A stretch of DNA of 8,132 nucleotides from an uncultured Collinsella sp. (GCA_958407555.1 CATYJC010000082.1:1-8132), one strand, 5' to 3'. Counted from the first letter of the stretch, positions 1 through 6,360 are shown. Numbers and translations are program-made. Notes: generated by a model not told the origin, from the letters alone.

Positions 1-23
1 TGGGCGCTCGATTCGTGCGCTTC

Positions 24-32
24 TGATATGCT
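24..32 (+). promoter_or_regulatory. Possible extended -10 promoter for rel
   Basis: TGA followed by TATGCT (27-32) resembles an extended -10 element with 4 of 6 hexamer matches. It would start transcription near position 39, giving a leader of about 45 nt. I see no good -35 in the few bases available upstream, so this is only a weak candidate. Promoters further upstream would be outside the window. Confidence 0.25.
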
Positions 33-84
33 AGCCAAAGTTAACCGCCCGATCGTACCGCGGGCCTAGGGGAAGGGGACCTCG

Positions 85-2445
85 ATGGATGCCGCAGCCC
101 GTACCGCCCATGATTCCACCCTCCAGCCGTTTTCGGAGATGGAGCACTATAAGCATGCCGATGAGCTGCCGCCCGAGATTATGGCGGACAGCTACGACAA
201 GCTGGAGCGCCTGTGCCTCAAATATATGAATGAGGACGACTTCTCTAAGGTGGAGCAGGCCTACTGCTTTGCCGCCGAGAAGCACTGCAACCAAAAGCGG
301 CGCTCGGGTGAGATGTACATCAACCATCCCGTCGAGGTGGCCATCATTCTGGCCGACCTCAAGATGGACTGCGATGTGGTGTGCGCCGCGCTGCTGCACG
401 ATACCGTCGAGGACACCGAGACCTCGCTCGCCGATGTTTCCGGCCTGTTTGGTGATACGGTGGCCGAGCTCGTCGATGGCGTGACCAAGCTCACCAACAT
501 CGAAGTCGATAGCATGGACGAGAAGCAGGCCCTCACGCTGCGCAAGATGTTCCTCGCCATGTCTAAGGACATCCGCGTTATCATCGTCAAACTTGCCGAC
601 CGCCTGCATAACATGCGTACGCTGGCGGCCCTTCGCGAGGACCGTCGCCTGTTTAAGGCTCGCGAGACCATGGACGTGTATGCGCCCCTGGCCGACCGTC
701 TGGGCATGAGCTCCATTAAATGGGAGCTCGAGGACCTGTCCTTCTTCTACCTTGAGCCCGACGCCTACCAGCGCATCGCGCGCATGGTGGCTGAGTCGCG
801 CGAGGTTCGCGAGCGCTATCTGGCCGAGACCATCAAGACGCTCACCGACGAGCTCAACCGCATTGGCCTGGAGGGCTTCCAGATCAACGGCCGCTCCAAG
901 CACTATTGGTCCATCTACCAAAAGATGAAGCGCAAGGGCAAGGAGTTCTCCGAGATCTACGATCTGGTGGCGCTGCGCGTTATTACCCATTCGGTGCGCG
1001 ATTGTTACTCCACGCTCGGCGCGGTGCACACACTATGGCACCCCATGCCCGGTCGCTTTAAAGACTATATCGCCATGCCCAAGGTCAATAACTACCAGTC
1101 GCTCCATACGACGGTTATCGGCCCCACGGCCCGCCCGCTCGAGATTCAGATTCGAACCTATGAGATGCATGAGCAGGCCGAGTACGGCATTGCCGCCCAC
1201 TGGCTGTATAAGAAATCGGGCGGATCGTCTGCTTCCAAGACCAATGACGCTCAACGTTTGGACGACCAGATTAACTGGCTCAAACATTCGCTCGATTGGG
1301 CGGCTTCTGACGAGATTACGGACGCCAAGGAATACCTGCATTCGCTGAAGGTCGACCTCTTCGATCAAGAGATCTTCGTCTTTACGCCCAAGGGCGAGGT
1401 CATGGCGCTTCGTGCCGGCTCCACGCCGCTCGACTTTGCCTACGCTGTTCACACCGAGGTGGGCAACCACTGCGTCGGCGCTAAGATCAACGGTGCGGTG
1501 GCCCCGCTTACGCACGAGATCAAGACGGGCGACCGCGTTGAAATCCTGACCAACAAGAGTTCCAAGCCGTCGCGTGATTGGCTCAAGATCGTTAAGACAC
1601 CTTCCGCCAAGTCAAAGATCCGCCGTTACTTCGCCGCCGCGACCAAAGACGATGACGCTGCCGCCGGCCGCGATATACTGGCCAAAGACCTGCGCAAGCG
1701 CGGGTATGGCATCTCTACGCCGCGATCCACGCGTGCGCTCAACGCCGTGGCGGAGCAGCTGAACTTCAAGCAGCTCGAGGACCTGTTTGCCGCCGTCGGC
1801 GCCGGCAAGGTTGCCCCGCGCGCTGTGGGTAACAAGGTCGAGCAAATCTTGGACCCCAAGCCCGAGGAACAGCTCACCAAGGCCGAGGCTATCGCCGAGG
1901 TCGTCAAGCAGCCGGCCCGAGGCTCCAATCGCAAGCCGCAAAAGCGCGGCAAGAGCGCCAGCAACGGCATTATCGTCAAGGGCGAGAGCAACAGCGGCCT
2001 GCTGGTCCGTCTGGCGCATTGCTGCAATCCGGTGACGGGCGACGATATCGTCGGCTTCATCACGCGCGGCCGTGGCGTTTCGGTGCATCGCGCCAACTGC
2101 CCCAACGTCAAGGGTCTTATGGAGCATCCCGAGCGCATGATCGAAGTGGAGTGGGACGGCGCAGCCGACACCCTCTTCCAGGTCGAGATCGTGGTCGAGT
2201 GCCTGGACCGCATGGGCCTGCTCAAGGATGTCACCATTGCCATTGGCGATGCGGGCGGCAATATCCTTTCGGCCGCCACGTCGACCAACCGCGAGGGTAT
2301 TGCAACCCTACGCTTTATGGTCGAGATCTCGGATGCGAGTGGCCTGGATCCGCTGCTGGCTTCTATCAGCAGCGTTGACTCGGTCTACGACGCGCGCCGC
2401 CTGATGCCCGGCGAGGGTGGAGCCCAGCTTAAGCGCCGCGTTTAG
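85..2445 (+). CDS. rel: Bifunctional (p)ppGpp synthetase/hydrolase (RelA/SpoT homologue)
   Basis: Makes ppGpp/pppGpp by pyrophosphate transfer from ATP to GDP/GTP and also hydrolyses it; the cytoplasmic, ribosome-associated stringent-response enzyme. At 786 aa it is full length for long RSH proteins. The N-terminal HD hydrolase domain (about 60-205) keeps His81, the HD pair His105-Asp106 with the following ED, and KLADRLHN with Asp172, so hydrolysis should be intact. The synthetase domain (about 235-375) has GRSK (269-272), YDLVA with Asp293, RFKD (324-327), NNYQSLH and EIQIRT with Glu353. RFKD is the RxKD form typical of bifunctional enzymes, not the ExDD of synthetase-only RelA. Next come a TGS domain (about 428-488), a helical region, a zinc-finger-like segment (His645, Cys646, Cys647, His668, Cys672) and a C-terminal ACT domain (about 692-775). 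The ATG at 85 follows a purine-rich site (GGAAGGGGA, 71-79). A separate synthetase-only RelA is unlikely given the RxKD motif and intact HD residues. Confidence 0.97.
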   Translation: MDAAARTAHDSTLQPFSEMEHYKHADELPPEIMADSYDKLERLCLKYMNEDDFSKVEQAYCFAAEKHCNQKRRSGEMYINHPVEVAIILADLKMDCDVVCAALLHDTVEDTETSLADVSGLFGDTVAELVDGVTKLTNIEVDSMDEKQALTLRKMFLAMSKDIRVIIVKLADRLHNMRTLAALREDRRLFKARETMDVYAPLADRLGMSSIKWELEDLSFFYLEPDAYQRIARMVAESREVRERYLAETIKTLTDELNRIGLEGFQINGRSKHYWSIYQKMKRKGKEFSEIYDLVALRVITHSVRDCYSTLGAVHTLWHPMPGRFKDYIAMPKVNNYQSLHTTVIGPTARPLEIQIRTYEMHEQAEYGIAAHWLYKKSGGSSASKTNDAQRLDDQINWLKHSLDWAASDEITDAKEYLHSLKVDLFDQEIFVFTPKGEVMALRAGSTPLDFAYAVHTEVGNHCVGAKINGAVAPLTHEIKTGDRVEILTNKSSKPSRDWLKIVKTPSAKSKIRRYFAAATKDDDAAAGRDILAKDLRKRGYGISTPRSTRALNAVAEQLNFKQLEDLFAAVGAGKVAPRAVGNKVEQILDPKPEEQLTKAEAIAEVVKQPARGSNRKPQKRGKSASNGIIVKGESNSGLLVRLAHCCNPVTGDDIVGFITRGRGVSVHRANCPNVKGLMEHPERMIEVEWDGAADTLFQVEIVVECLDRMGLLKDVTIAIGDAGGNILSAATSTNREGIATLRFMVEISDASGLDPLLASISSVDSVYDARRLMPGEGGAQLKRRV

Positions 2446-2481
2446 TCGCGACGAACGTGCCACATTATCGATATTCGCTAC

Positions 2482-2509
2482 ACTCGAGGCATCGTTTGAT
2501 GCCTCGAGT
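2482..2509. repeat. Perfect 12-bp inverted repeat between rel and the MBL gene
   Basis: ACTCGAGGCATC (2482-2493) and its exact complement GATGCCTCGAGT (2498-2509) are separated by GTTT. In RNA this forms a stable hairpin with a 4-nt loop. It is followed by TTCT rather than a proper U-tract, so it would be a weak intrinsic terminator. A poor -10-like TACACT (2479-2484) touches its left arm, so it could instead be an operator over a promoter for the downstream gene. It lies 36 nt after the rel stop and 20 nt before the next start codon. The sequence does not say which role applies. Confidence 0.7.
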
Positions 2510-2529
2510 TCTATAGAGAGGAGAGGGAC

Positions 2530-3213
2530 ATGAGTGCTGTGTCCTTGGATGTAACTCCCAAGGGATCGGTCGAGATCGAGACGCTCGTAAACGGTCCCAT
2601 TCAGACCAATAGCTATGCTGTTATTTCGGACAATGAGTGCGTGATTATCGACCCCGCATGGGAAGGCGAGCGCTTGGTGGAGCATATTCGAGCCGAGCAT
2701 CCCGGCGTACGCATGCTTGGCGCCGTTTGCACTCATGGCCATGCCGATCATGTTGGTGGTGTTGCCGGCGTACGAACCGCCGTTGGCGAGGGCTGCCAGT
2801 ATGAGCTGTGTGCTAAGGATGTGGCGGTGCCGCATGCGAACATCGAGGAACAGCGAGCTATGTGGGGCATTGAGACGCCCGACCCCGGGGAGCCGACGCG
2901 CCTACTCGCCGAGGGCGATGCTCTCGAGGTGGGCGATATCTGCCTGCAGGTGATCGAGACGCCAGGGCATACGCCGGGCGGGATCGTCTTGTTTGCTGCC
3001 ACCGAGCAGGGATGCATCGCCTTTGTTGGCGACACCCTGTTCCCGGGTAGCCACGGCCGCACCGATCTTGCCGGTGGCGACGAGGCGGCGATTCTGCGCT
3101 CGCTCTCCAAGCTCGCCCGGCTTCTCCCGCCCGATACCGTTTGCCTAACCGGCCATGGCGATTCGACCACCGTGGCACGCGAGCTTATGCAGAACCCTTT
3201 CATGCGGATGTAG
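2530..3213 (+). CDS. Metallo-beta-lactamase-fold hydrolase, glyoxalase II-like
   Basis: A 227-aa soluble metal-dependent hydrolase of the MBL superfamily, closest in style to the small YcbL/GloB-like subgroup; no signal peptide or membrane segment. Metal ligands are visible in order: the HxHxDH signature THGHADH (His69, His71, Asp73, His74), His147 in PGHTPG, Asp168 in VGDTLF, and His209 in TGHGDS. The segment LFPGSHGRTDLAGGD after Asp168 is typical of this subgroup. It lacks the long C-terminal substrate-binding extension of classical glutathione-dependent glyoxalase II, so a different thioester substrate is possible and I do not assign one. The ATG at 2530 follows a purine-rich site (GAGAGGAGAGG, 2516-2526). 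The position just after rel matches the neighbourhood seen in many Gram-positives (rel, often dtd, MBL hydrolase). Readthrough from rel is possible, but the hairpin between them may separate them. Confidence 0.9.
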   Translation: MSAVSLDVTPKGSVEIETLVNGPIQTNSYAVISDNECVIIDPAWEGERLVEHIRAEHPGVRMLGAVCTHGHADHVGGVAGVRTAVGEGCQYELCAKDVAVPHANIEEQRAMWGIETPDPGEPTRLLAEGDALEVGDICLQVIETPGHTPGGIVLFAATEQGCIAFVGDTLFPGSHGRTDLAGGDEAAILRSLSKLARLLPPDTVCLTGHGDSTTVARELMQNPFMRM

Positions 3214-3407
3214 CTTTGTAGTCAGCTTCTGAAGCACGAGAAGCGTCCAAACGTCAAGATATTTTCCCCAACGGGTCGATTCCGTAGGGCAAACGGTCAA
3301 AAAAAGTCTGTTTGGACGATATTCGTGAACAAACGAACGTTTATGCTCGGGTGCGCCGTGGTAAAATCTCAGGCGTTATCGGAGCAACCTTACAGGAGGT
3401 TTCTTTT
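3214..3407. promoter_or_regulatory. fba upstream region with repeated CAAACG motifs and promoter
   Basis: No gene is visible. CAAACG occurs three times on the + strand, at 3248-3253, 3290-3295 and 3330-3335; the first two extend to CAAACGTCAA and CAAACGGTCAA. Spacings are 42 and 40 bp, near four helical turns. A 9-bp inverted repeat, CGTCCAAAC (3244-3252) and GTTTGGACG (3310-3318), overlaps the first. The likely promoter is TTTATG (3340-3345), a 16-bp spacer and TAAAAT (3362-3367), placing the start near 3374 and giving a leader of about 34 nt before fba. No convincing terminator follows the MBL gene; GCTTCT/AGAAGC near 3222-3243 can pair but has no U-tract. Confidence 0.5.
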
Positions 3408-4274
3408 ATGCTCGTCAACGCAGCAGACATGCTCAAGAAGGCCGAGGCCGGCAAGTACGCTCTCGGTGCCTTCAACACCAACAACCTCGAGTGGACCCTG
3501 GCTATTCTCCAGGCCGCCGAGGAGGCCAAGTCTCCGCTGATCCTTCAGTGCACCGCTGGTGCCGCTAAGTGGATGGGCGGTTTCAAGGTCTGCGCCGACA
3601 TGGTCAAGGCTGCCGTCGAGGCCACGGGCGTTACCGTTCCCGTCGCCCTTCACCTCGATCACGGTTCTTACGAGGACTGCTTCAAGTGCATCGAGGCCGG
3701 CTTCACGTCCATCATGTATGACGGCTCTCACGAGGAGACCTTCCAGCTTAACCTCGACCGCACCAAGGAGCTCGTTGAGCTTGCCCACTCCAAGGGCATG
3801 TCCATCGAGGCCGAGGTCGGCGGCATCGGCGGCACCGAGGACGGCGTGACCTCCAACGGCGAGCTCGCTGACCCCGCTGAGTGCAAGCAGATTGCTGACC
3901 TGGGCGTCGACTTCCTCGCCTGCGGCATCGGCAACATCCACGGCGTCTATCCCGCCGACTGGGCTGGCCTTTCCTTCGAGCGTCTGGGCGAGATCAAGGC
4001 CCAGACCGGCGACCTGCCCCTCGTCCTGCACGGTGGTACCGGCATCCCCGAGGATCAGATCAAGAAGGCCATCTCCCTGGGCATCTCCAAGATCAACGTC
4101 AACACCGACCTGCAGCTCGTCTTCGCCAAGGGCGTCCGCGAGTACATCGAGGCTGGCAAGGATCAGCAGGGCAAGGGCTTCGACCCCCGCAAGCTCCTCA
4201 AGCCTGGTCGCGACAACATCGTTGCCCGCACCAAGGAGCTCATGGAGGAGTTTGGCTCCGTCAACAAGGCGTAA
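3408..4274 (+). CDS. fba: Class II fructose-1,6-bisphosphate aldolase
   Basis: Reversibly cleaves fructose-1,6-bisphosphate to dihydroxyacetone phosphate and glyceraldehyde-3-phosphate in cytoplasmic glycolysis/gluconeogenesis, using zinc. The 288-aa product covers the whole family fold and fits the shorter (FbaA-type) class II enzymes. Visible residues: LHLDHGS with the catalytic Asp84 and zinc ligand His85, EAEVGGIGG with Glu136, IHGVYP with zinc ligand His178, LHGGTG with zinc ligand His208, and the phosphate-binding INVNTD segment (229-234). The ATG at 3408 is chosen because AGGAGGT (3394-3400) lies 7 nt upstream and MLVNAADML is a normal family N-terminus; the in-frame TTG at 3312 lies upstream of the predicted promoter. 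Codon choice is strongly biased to C-ending and AAG codons, as expected for a highly expressed gene. It appears monocistronic: its own promoter lies upstream and a very large hairpin follows. Confidence 0.97.
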   Translation: MLVNAADMLKKAEAGKYALGAFNTNNLEWTLAILQAAEEAKSPLILQCTAGAAKWMGGFKVCADMVKAAVEATGVTVPVALHLDHGSYEDCFKCIEAGFTSIMYDGSHEETFQLNLDRTKELVELAHSKGMSIEAEVGGIGGTEDGVTSNGELADPAECKQIADLGVDFLACGIGNIHGVYPADWAGLSFERLGEIKAQTGDLPLVLHGGTGIPEDQIKKAISLGISKINVNTDLQLVFAKGVREYIEAGKDQQGKGFDPRKLLKPGRDNIVARTKELMEEFGSVNKA

Positions 4275-4294
4275 GCGTCGCTAAACTTCCCGCC

Positions 4295-4393
4295 GGAAGC
4301 CCCGTCCCCCTACACTGTTTCCTTTGCGCTCACCTGGCTTCGCCAGAAGTCGCGCCAAGGAAACAGTTCCGGGGGATGGGGCTTCCTTTGTTT
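4295..4393 (+). terminator. Very long hairpin (92 nt) after fba, probable terminator
   Basis: The arms pair in blocks: 16 bp (4295-4310 with 4371-4386, one G-T), a 3x3 internal loop, 11 bp (4314-4324 with 4357-4367), one mismatch, 4 bp (4326-4329 with 4352-4355), a small internal loop, and a 5-bp tip CTGGC/GCCAG closing TTC. That makes 36 base pairs in a 92-nt structure. It is followed by TTTGTTT (4387-4393), a usable U-rich tail, and sits 20 nt after the fba stop. It is far longer than an ordinary intrinsic terminator and may be a repeat element serving as one. Confidence 0.7.
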
Positions 4394-4450
4394 AACGCCG
4401 CAGGGTTACTGGGCTGAATTTATTTTTTGACTACCGTTCGGCGGCGTTGA
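4392..4450. repeat. Second inverted repeat in the fba-transglutaminase gap
   Basis: AACGCCGC (4394-4401) and GCGGCGTT (4441-4448) are exact complements about 39 nt apart, extended by one G-T and one A-T pair. The enclosed loop holds an AT-rich run (TTTATTTTTTG). It begins where the U-rich tail of the large hairpin ends. Function unknown; no small gene is visible here. Confidence 0.4.
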
Positions 4451-4461
4451 TGGCTCCCTTG

Positions 4462-4490
4462 TTGGGGCTTTCTTTTTATCTCGCTACAAT
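4462..4490 (+). promoter_or_regulatory. Sigma-70-type promoter for the transglutaminase gene
   Basis: TTGGGG (4462-4467), a 17-bp spacer and TACAAT (4485-4490, 5 of 6 consensus matches) predict a start near 4497 and a leader of about 29 nt. This also argues for the ATG at 4526 over an earlier start. Confidence 0.6.
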
Positions 4491-4525
4491 GGGCTTCAGG
4501 CGTTCTAGTGACTTGGAGTTTTGGT

Positions 4526-5959
4526 ATGGCTGTTATTGATGTGCTGCCTTCGGATGGGAAGGTTATTGACGAGGGTCCTGTTGGTTGCTCTGTTGATGTT
4601 TGCTGTGATGACTTTCGTCATCTCGATATTGGACTGCCGTCCGAGATTCTTCGTCTTAAGGATGCCGGATATTTGACGCAGGCTGTTGCGGCTTGTGATC
4701 GCCTTCTGGAGCAGAGTCCTGAGCCTTCGCTGGCTGCTTGTGTTCGTGCCGAGCGGTATCGCATGCTCGAGACGCCGCGTCATTTTTCGGTGTCGCGTGA
4801 TCAGGCTATTGCGATGATTCGCGAGGAGTGCCCAGAGTTTACCGAAGAGCAGTTTGATGACCTGATTAATCGTAAGCGTATTGACTGGCGCTTTATCGAT
4901 GGCGAGCTGTTCGTTCTCGACAACTTCCTCGATTCGCTTCGCGTGTACCCCAAGGAGGTTCCGGGCCTGTGTCCCGATTCTGCGGACGGCATCGCGCTGC
5001 GTAACCAGATGCTCAGGGAGATGGAGTCGCAAAACGGGTTGACTCGTGCCATCACGCTTAAGGCATCCGTGTCTGTCCCCGGGGCTCTGAAGGGAGAAGC
5101 TGTTCGCGCGTGGCTACCCGTTGCTGCCGCCTGTCGTCAACAGTCTCAGGTCGAAGTTCTCGATATGACGCCGGAGGGGCATGTTGCCCCCGAGGATGCG
5201 CCGGCGCGTACCGCTTCATGGTGTTCTTCGACCGAGCGCTCGTTCTCGGTAACCTATCGTTATCACATTAATGTTGCCTTTTGCGACATTTATGGAGGTG
5301 CGCTGCCCGAACGCCCGTGCATGGACACGCCGCTGCCCGAGGACACTTCCGAGGACCGTCCGCACATTGCGTTTACGCCGTACCTGCGACAGTTGACGGA
5401 GCGTGTTATTGACGGGCTCGAGGATCCGCTCGACCGCGCTCGCGCCATCTATGATTATTTGACGCAGCATATCGACTATCGCTATCAGCCACCGTACCTG
5501 CTTTTGGGATCTATTGCCGATGACTGTGCACATTCGCTTCGCGGCGATTGCGGCGTTATGGCGCTCACGTTTATCACCATGTGCCGCATCGTGGGCGTGC
5601 CTGCCCGTTGGCAGAGCGGCCTATATGTTGCGCCCGATTCGGTGGGACCGCACGACTGGGCCGAGTTCTACACACCCCAGACCGGTTGGCTTAACGCCGA
5701 CGTATCGTTTGGTTCCTCGGCGCGCAGGATGGGGGAGGAGTGGCGTCGCCGGCACTACTTTGGCAACCTCGACCCGTGGCGTATGGTGGCCAACAATCGA
5801 TTCCAGGCTGAATTTGTGCCTGCTTTCGATGGCATGCGCGAGGATCCCTATGACAACCAGATGGGCGAGGCCTCGGTTGACGGACGTGGATGTCGTAAGC
5901 GGGAGATGTTGCGCAAGGTTGAGCTTATCGAAATGCTCGAAGTTCCATTTTCGGACTAA
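4526..5959 (+). CDS. Transglutaminase-like domain protein, cytoplasmic, unknown function
   Basis: A 477-aa protein with a C-terminal transglutaminase-like (papain-fold) domain at about 290-400. The catalytic triad is recognisable: Cys342 in RGDCGVMA, His376 in PHDWAEFY and Asp392 in NADVSFG. This fold supports protease, amidase or acyltransferase activity; the substrate cannot be read from sequence. The N-terminal 280 residues have no domain I recognise: an alpha-rich, acidic start, then a beta-rich stretch (about 175-255) that may resemble the N-terminal domain often preceding bacterial transglutaminase-like folds. No signal peptide or membrane helix, so it is probably cytoplasmic. The ATG at 4526 has GGAG (4515-4518) 7 nt upstream; an earlier in-frame start at 4508 lacks a binding site. 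The first 80 or so codons favour U-ending codons (GTT, GAT, GCT, CGT), unlike fba, suggesting lower expression or a different history. It stands alone between a promoter and a tRNA gene. Confidence 0.88.
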   Translation: MAVIDVLPSDGKVIDEGPVGCSVDVCCDDFRHLDIGLPSEILRLKDAGYLTQAVAACDRLLEQSPEPSLAACVRAERYRMLETPRHFSVSRDQAIAMIREECPEFTEEQFDDLINRKRIDWRFIDGELFVLDNFLDSLRVYPKEVPGLCPDSADGIALRNQMLREMESQNGLTRAITLKASVSVPGALKGEAVRAWLPVAAACRQQSQVEVLDMTPEGHVAPEDAPARTASWCSSTERSFSVTYRYHINVAFCDIYGGALPERPCMDTPLPEDTSEDRPHIAFTPYLRQLTERVIDGLEDPLDRARAIYDYLTQHIDYRYQPPYLLLGSIADDCAHSLRGDCGVMALTFITMCRIVGVPARWQSGLYVAPDSVGPHDWAEFYTPQTGWLNADVSFGSSARRMGEEWRRRHYFGNLDPWRMVANNRFQAEFVPAFDGMREDPYDNQMGEASVDGRGCRKREMLRKVELIEMLEVPFSD

Positions 5960-5973
5960 TCAACAGAAAGCTG

Positions 5974-5982
5974 TGATAAACT
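5974..5982 (+). promoter_or_regulatory. Probable extended -10 promoter for tRNA-Leu
   Basis: TGA plus TAAACT (5977-5982) resembles an extended -10 element and would start transcription near 5989, about 10 nt before the mature tRNA 5' end. No clear -35 is present at the right distance, since the region overlaps the end of the transglutaminase gene. Confidence 0.4.
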
Positions 5983-5998
5983 AACTCACGCATTACGT

Positions 5999-6085
5999 GC
6001 CCGAGTGGCGGAATTGGCAGACGCAGTGGACTCAAAATCCACCGTTGGCAACAACGTGCGAGTTCGAGTCTCGCCTCGGGCACCA
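5999..6085 (+). tRNA. tRNA-Leu, anticodon CAA
   Basis: An 87-nt class II tRNA that folds completely. The acceptor stem GCCCGAG (5999-6005) pairs with CTCGGGC (6075-6081); D-arm stem is GCG/CGC. The anticodon stem GTGGA/TCCAC encloses loop CTCAAAA with anticodon CAA at 6033-6035, reading UUG leucine codons. The long variable arm CGTTG-GCAA-CAACG (6043-6056) is the leucine class II signature, and the T arm is GCGAG-TTCGAGT-CTCGC (6058-6074). The discriminator is A (6082) and CCA is encoded (6083-6085). It lies 39 nt after the transglutaminase stop and is followed by its own terminator. Its 3' part from the T loop onward is duplicated downstream. Confidence 0.98.
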
Positions 6086-6131
6086 TACATGCAAGTGGGC
6101 GTTCAAGGGGGTCGAGGCCCCCTTTTTCGTG
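6063..6131 (+). repeat. Direct repeat copy 1: tRNA-Leu 3' end plus terminator
   Basis: This 69-bp unit begins exactly at the T loop of the intact tRNA (TTCGAGTC), runs through CCA and a 20-nt linker, and ends just after the terminator U-tract (TTTTTCGTG). It matches copy 2 (6247-6319) except for G to A at 6098/6282, a G-run of 5 versus 9, and G to A at 6114/6302. Sequence on both sides differs between copies. Confidence 0.9.
6105..6128 (+). terminator. Intrinsic terminator of tRNA-Leu
   Basis: AAGGGGG (6105-6111) pairs with CCCCCTT (6118-6124) around TCGAGG, and the run of five T (6123-6127) forms the U-tract. It lies 20 nt after the encoded CCA. This hairpin is included in the repeat copied downstream. 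Confidence 0.85.
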
Positions 6132-6246
6132 CCGAACTCGCGTGAGCGCGCGGAGCGTTAAGCAAACAGGCCTGTGGCCTGTTTGTAACGGAGCGTGGCG
6201 AGGGCGCCGTGCGCCCGAAGCCCGGGGCTTCGCGAAGCGAAGACCC
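6132..6246. mobile_element. Palindrome-rich 115-bp insert between tRNA-Leu 3'-end repeats
   Basis: This GC-rich segment between the two direct repeats consists largely of back-to-back inverted repeats. CAAACAGGCC (6163-6172) pairs with GGCCTGTTTG (6176-6185) around TGT, with outer arms CGTTA/TAACG (6156-6160, 6186-6190). GGGCGC/GCGCCC (6202-6207, 6211-6216) encloses CGT. CGAAGCCC/GGGCTTCG (6216-6223, 6225-6232) encloses one base, and a perfect 12-bp palindrome GCTTCGCGAAGC (6227-6238) overlaps it. No coding sequence is evident. It resembles a REP/MITE-type element or the remnant of a small integrated element; that identity is inference. Confidence 0.45.
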
Positions 6247-6319
6247 TTCGAGTCTCGCCTCGGGCACCATACATGCAAGTGAGCGTTCAAGGGGGGGGGT
6301 CAAGGCCCCCTTTTTCGTG
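6247..6319 (+). repeat. Direct repeat copy 2: truncated tRNA-Leu 3' end plus terminator
   Basis: This 73-bp copy holds the T loop, 3' T stem, 3' acceptor strand and CCA of tRNA-Leu (6247-6269), then the same linker and terminator. Nothing resembling the 5' two-thirds of a tRNA precedes it, so it is not a functional tRNA. Its hairpin has nine G (6291-6299), TCAAGG and five C (6306-6310) before TTTTT (6311-6315), so it can still terminate in several pairing registers. It is the last element before the infC leader. Confidence 0.9.
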
Positions 6320-6326
6320 TACGTAA

Positions 6327-6354
6327 TGTGATAACGCGCGGTACGTGTTATTAT
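6327..6354 (+). promoter_or_regulatory. Candidate promoter of the infC operon
   Basis: The -10-like TATTAT (6349-6354, 5 of 6 matches) has only a poor -35 (TGTGAT, 6327-6332, 16-bp spacer). The start would fall near 6361, giving a leader of about 175 nt. The imperfect inverted repeat ATAACGCG/CGTGTTAT (6331-6351) overlaps the spacer and might be an operator. Since a terminator ends at 6315 and infC is far downstream, some promoter must lie close to here. Confidence 0.4.
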
Positions 6355-6360
6355 TCGCAA

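Noticed and set aside
31..1029. Long open frame on the - strand opposite the 5' part of rel
   Set aside because: It is antisense to a fully conserved rel coding sequence, matches no family I recognise and arises from the GC-rich codon pattern of rel. Other long frames opposite or out of phase with rel, fba and infC were dropped for the same reason.
3312..3407. N-terminal extension of fba from an in-frame TTG at 3312
   Set aside because: It lies upstream of the predicted promoter and has no ribosome-binding site; AGGAGGT is correctly placed for the ATG at 3408, where family homology begins.
6063..6319. CRISPR-like repeat from the two 70-bp direct repeats
   Set aside because: Only two copies, too long and identifiable as tRNA 3' end plus terminator; no array or cas genes.
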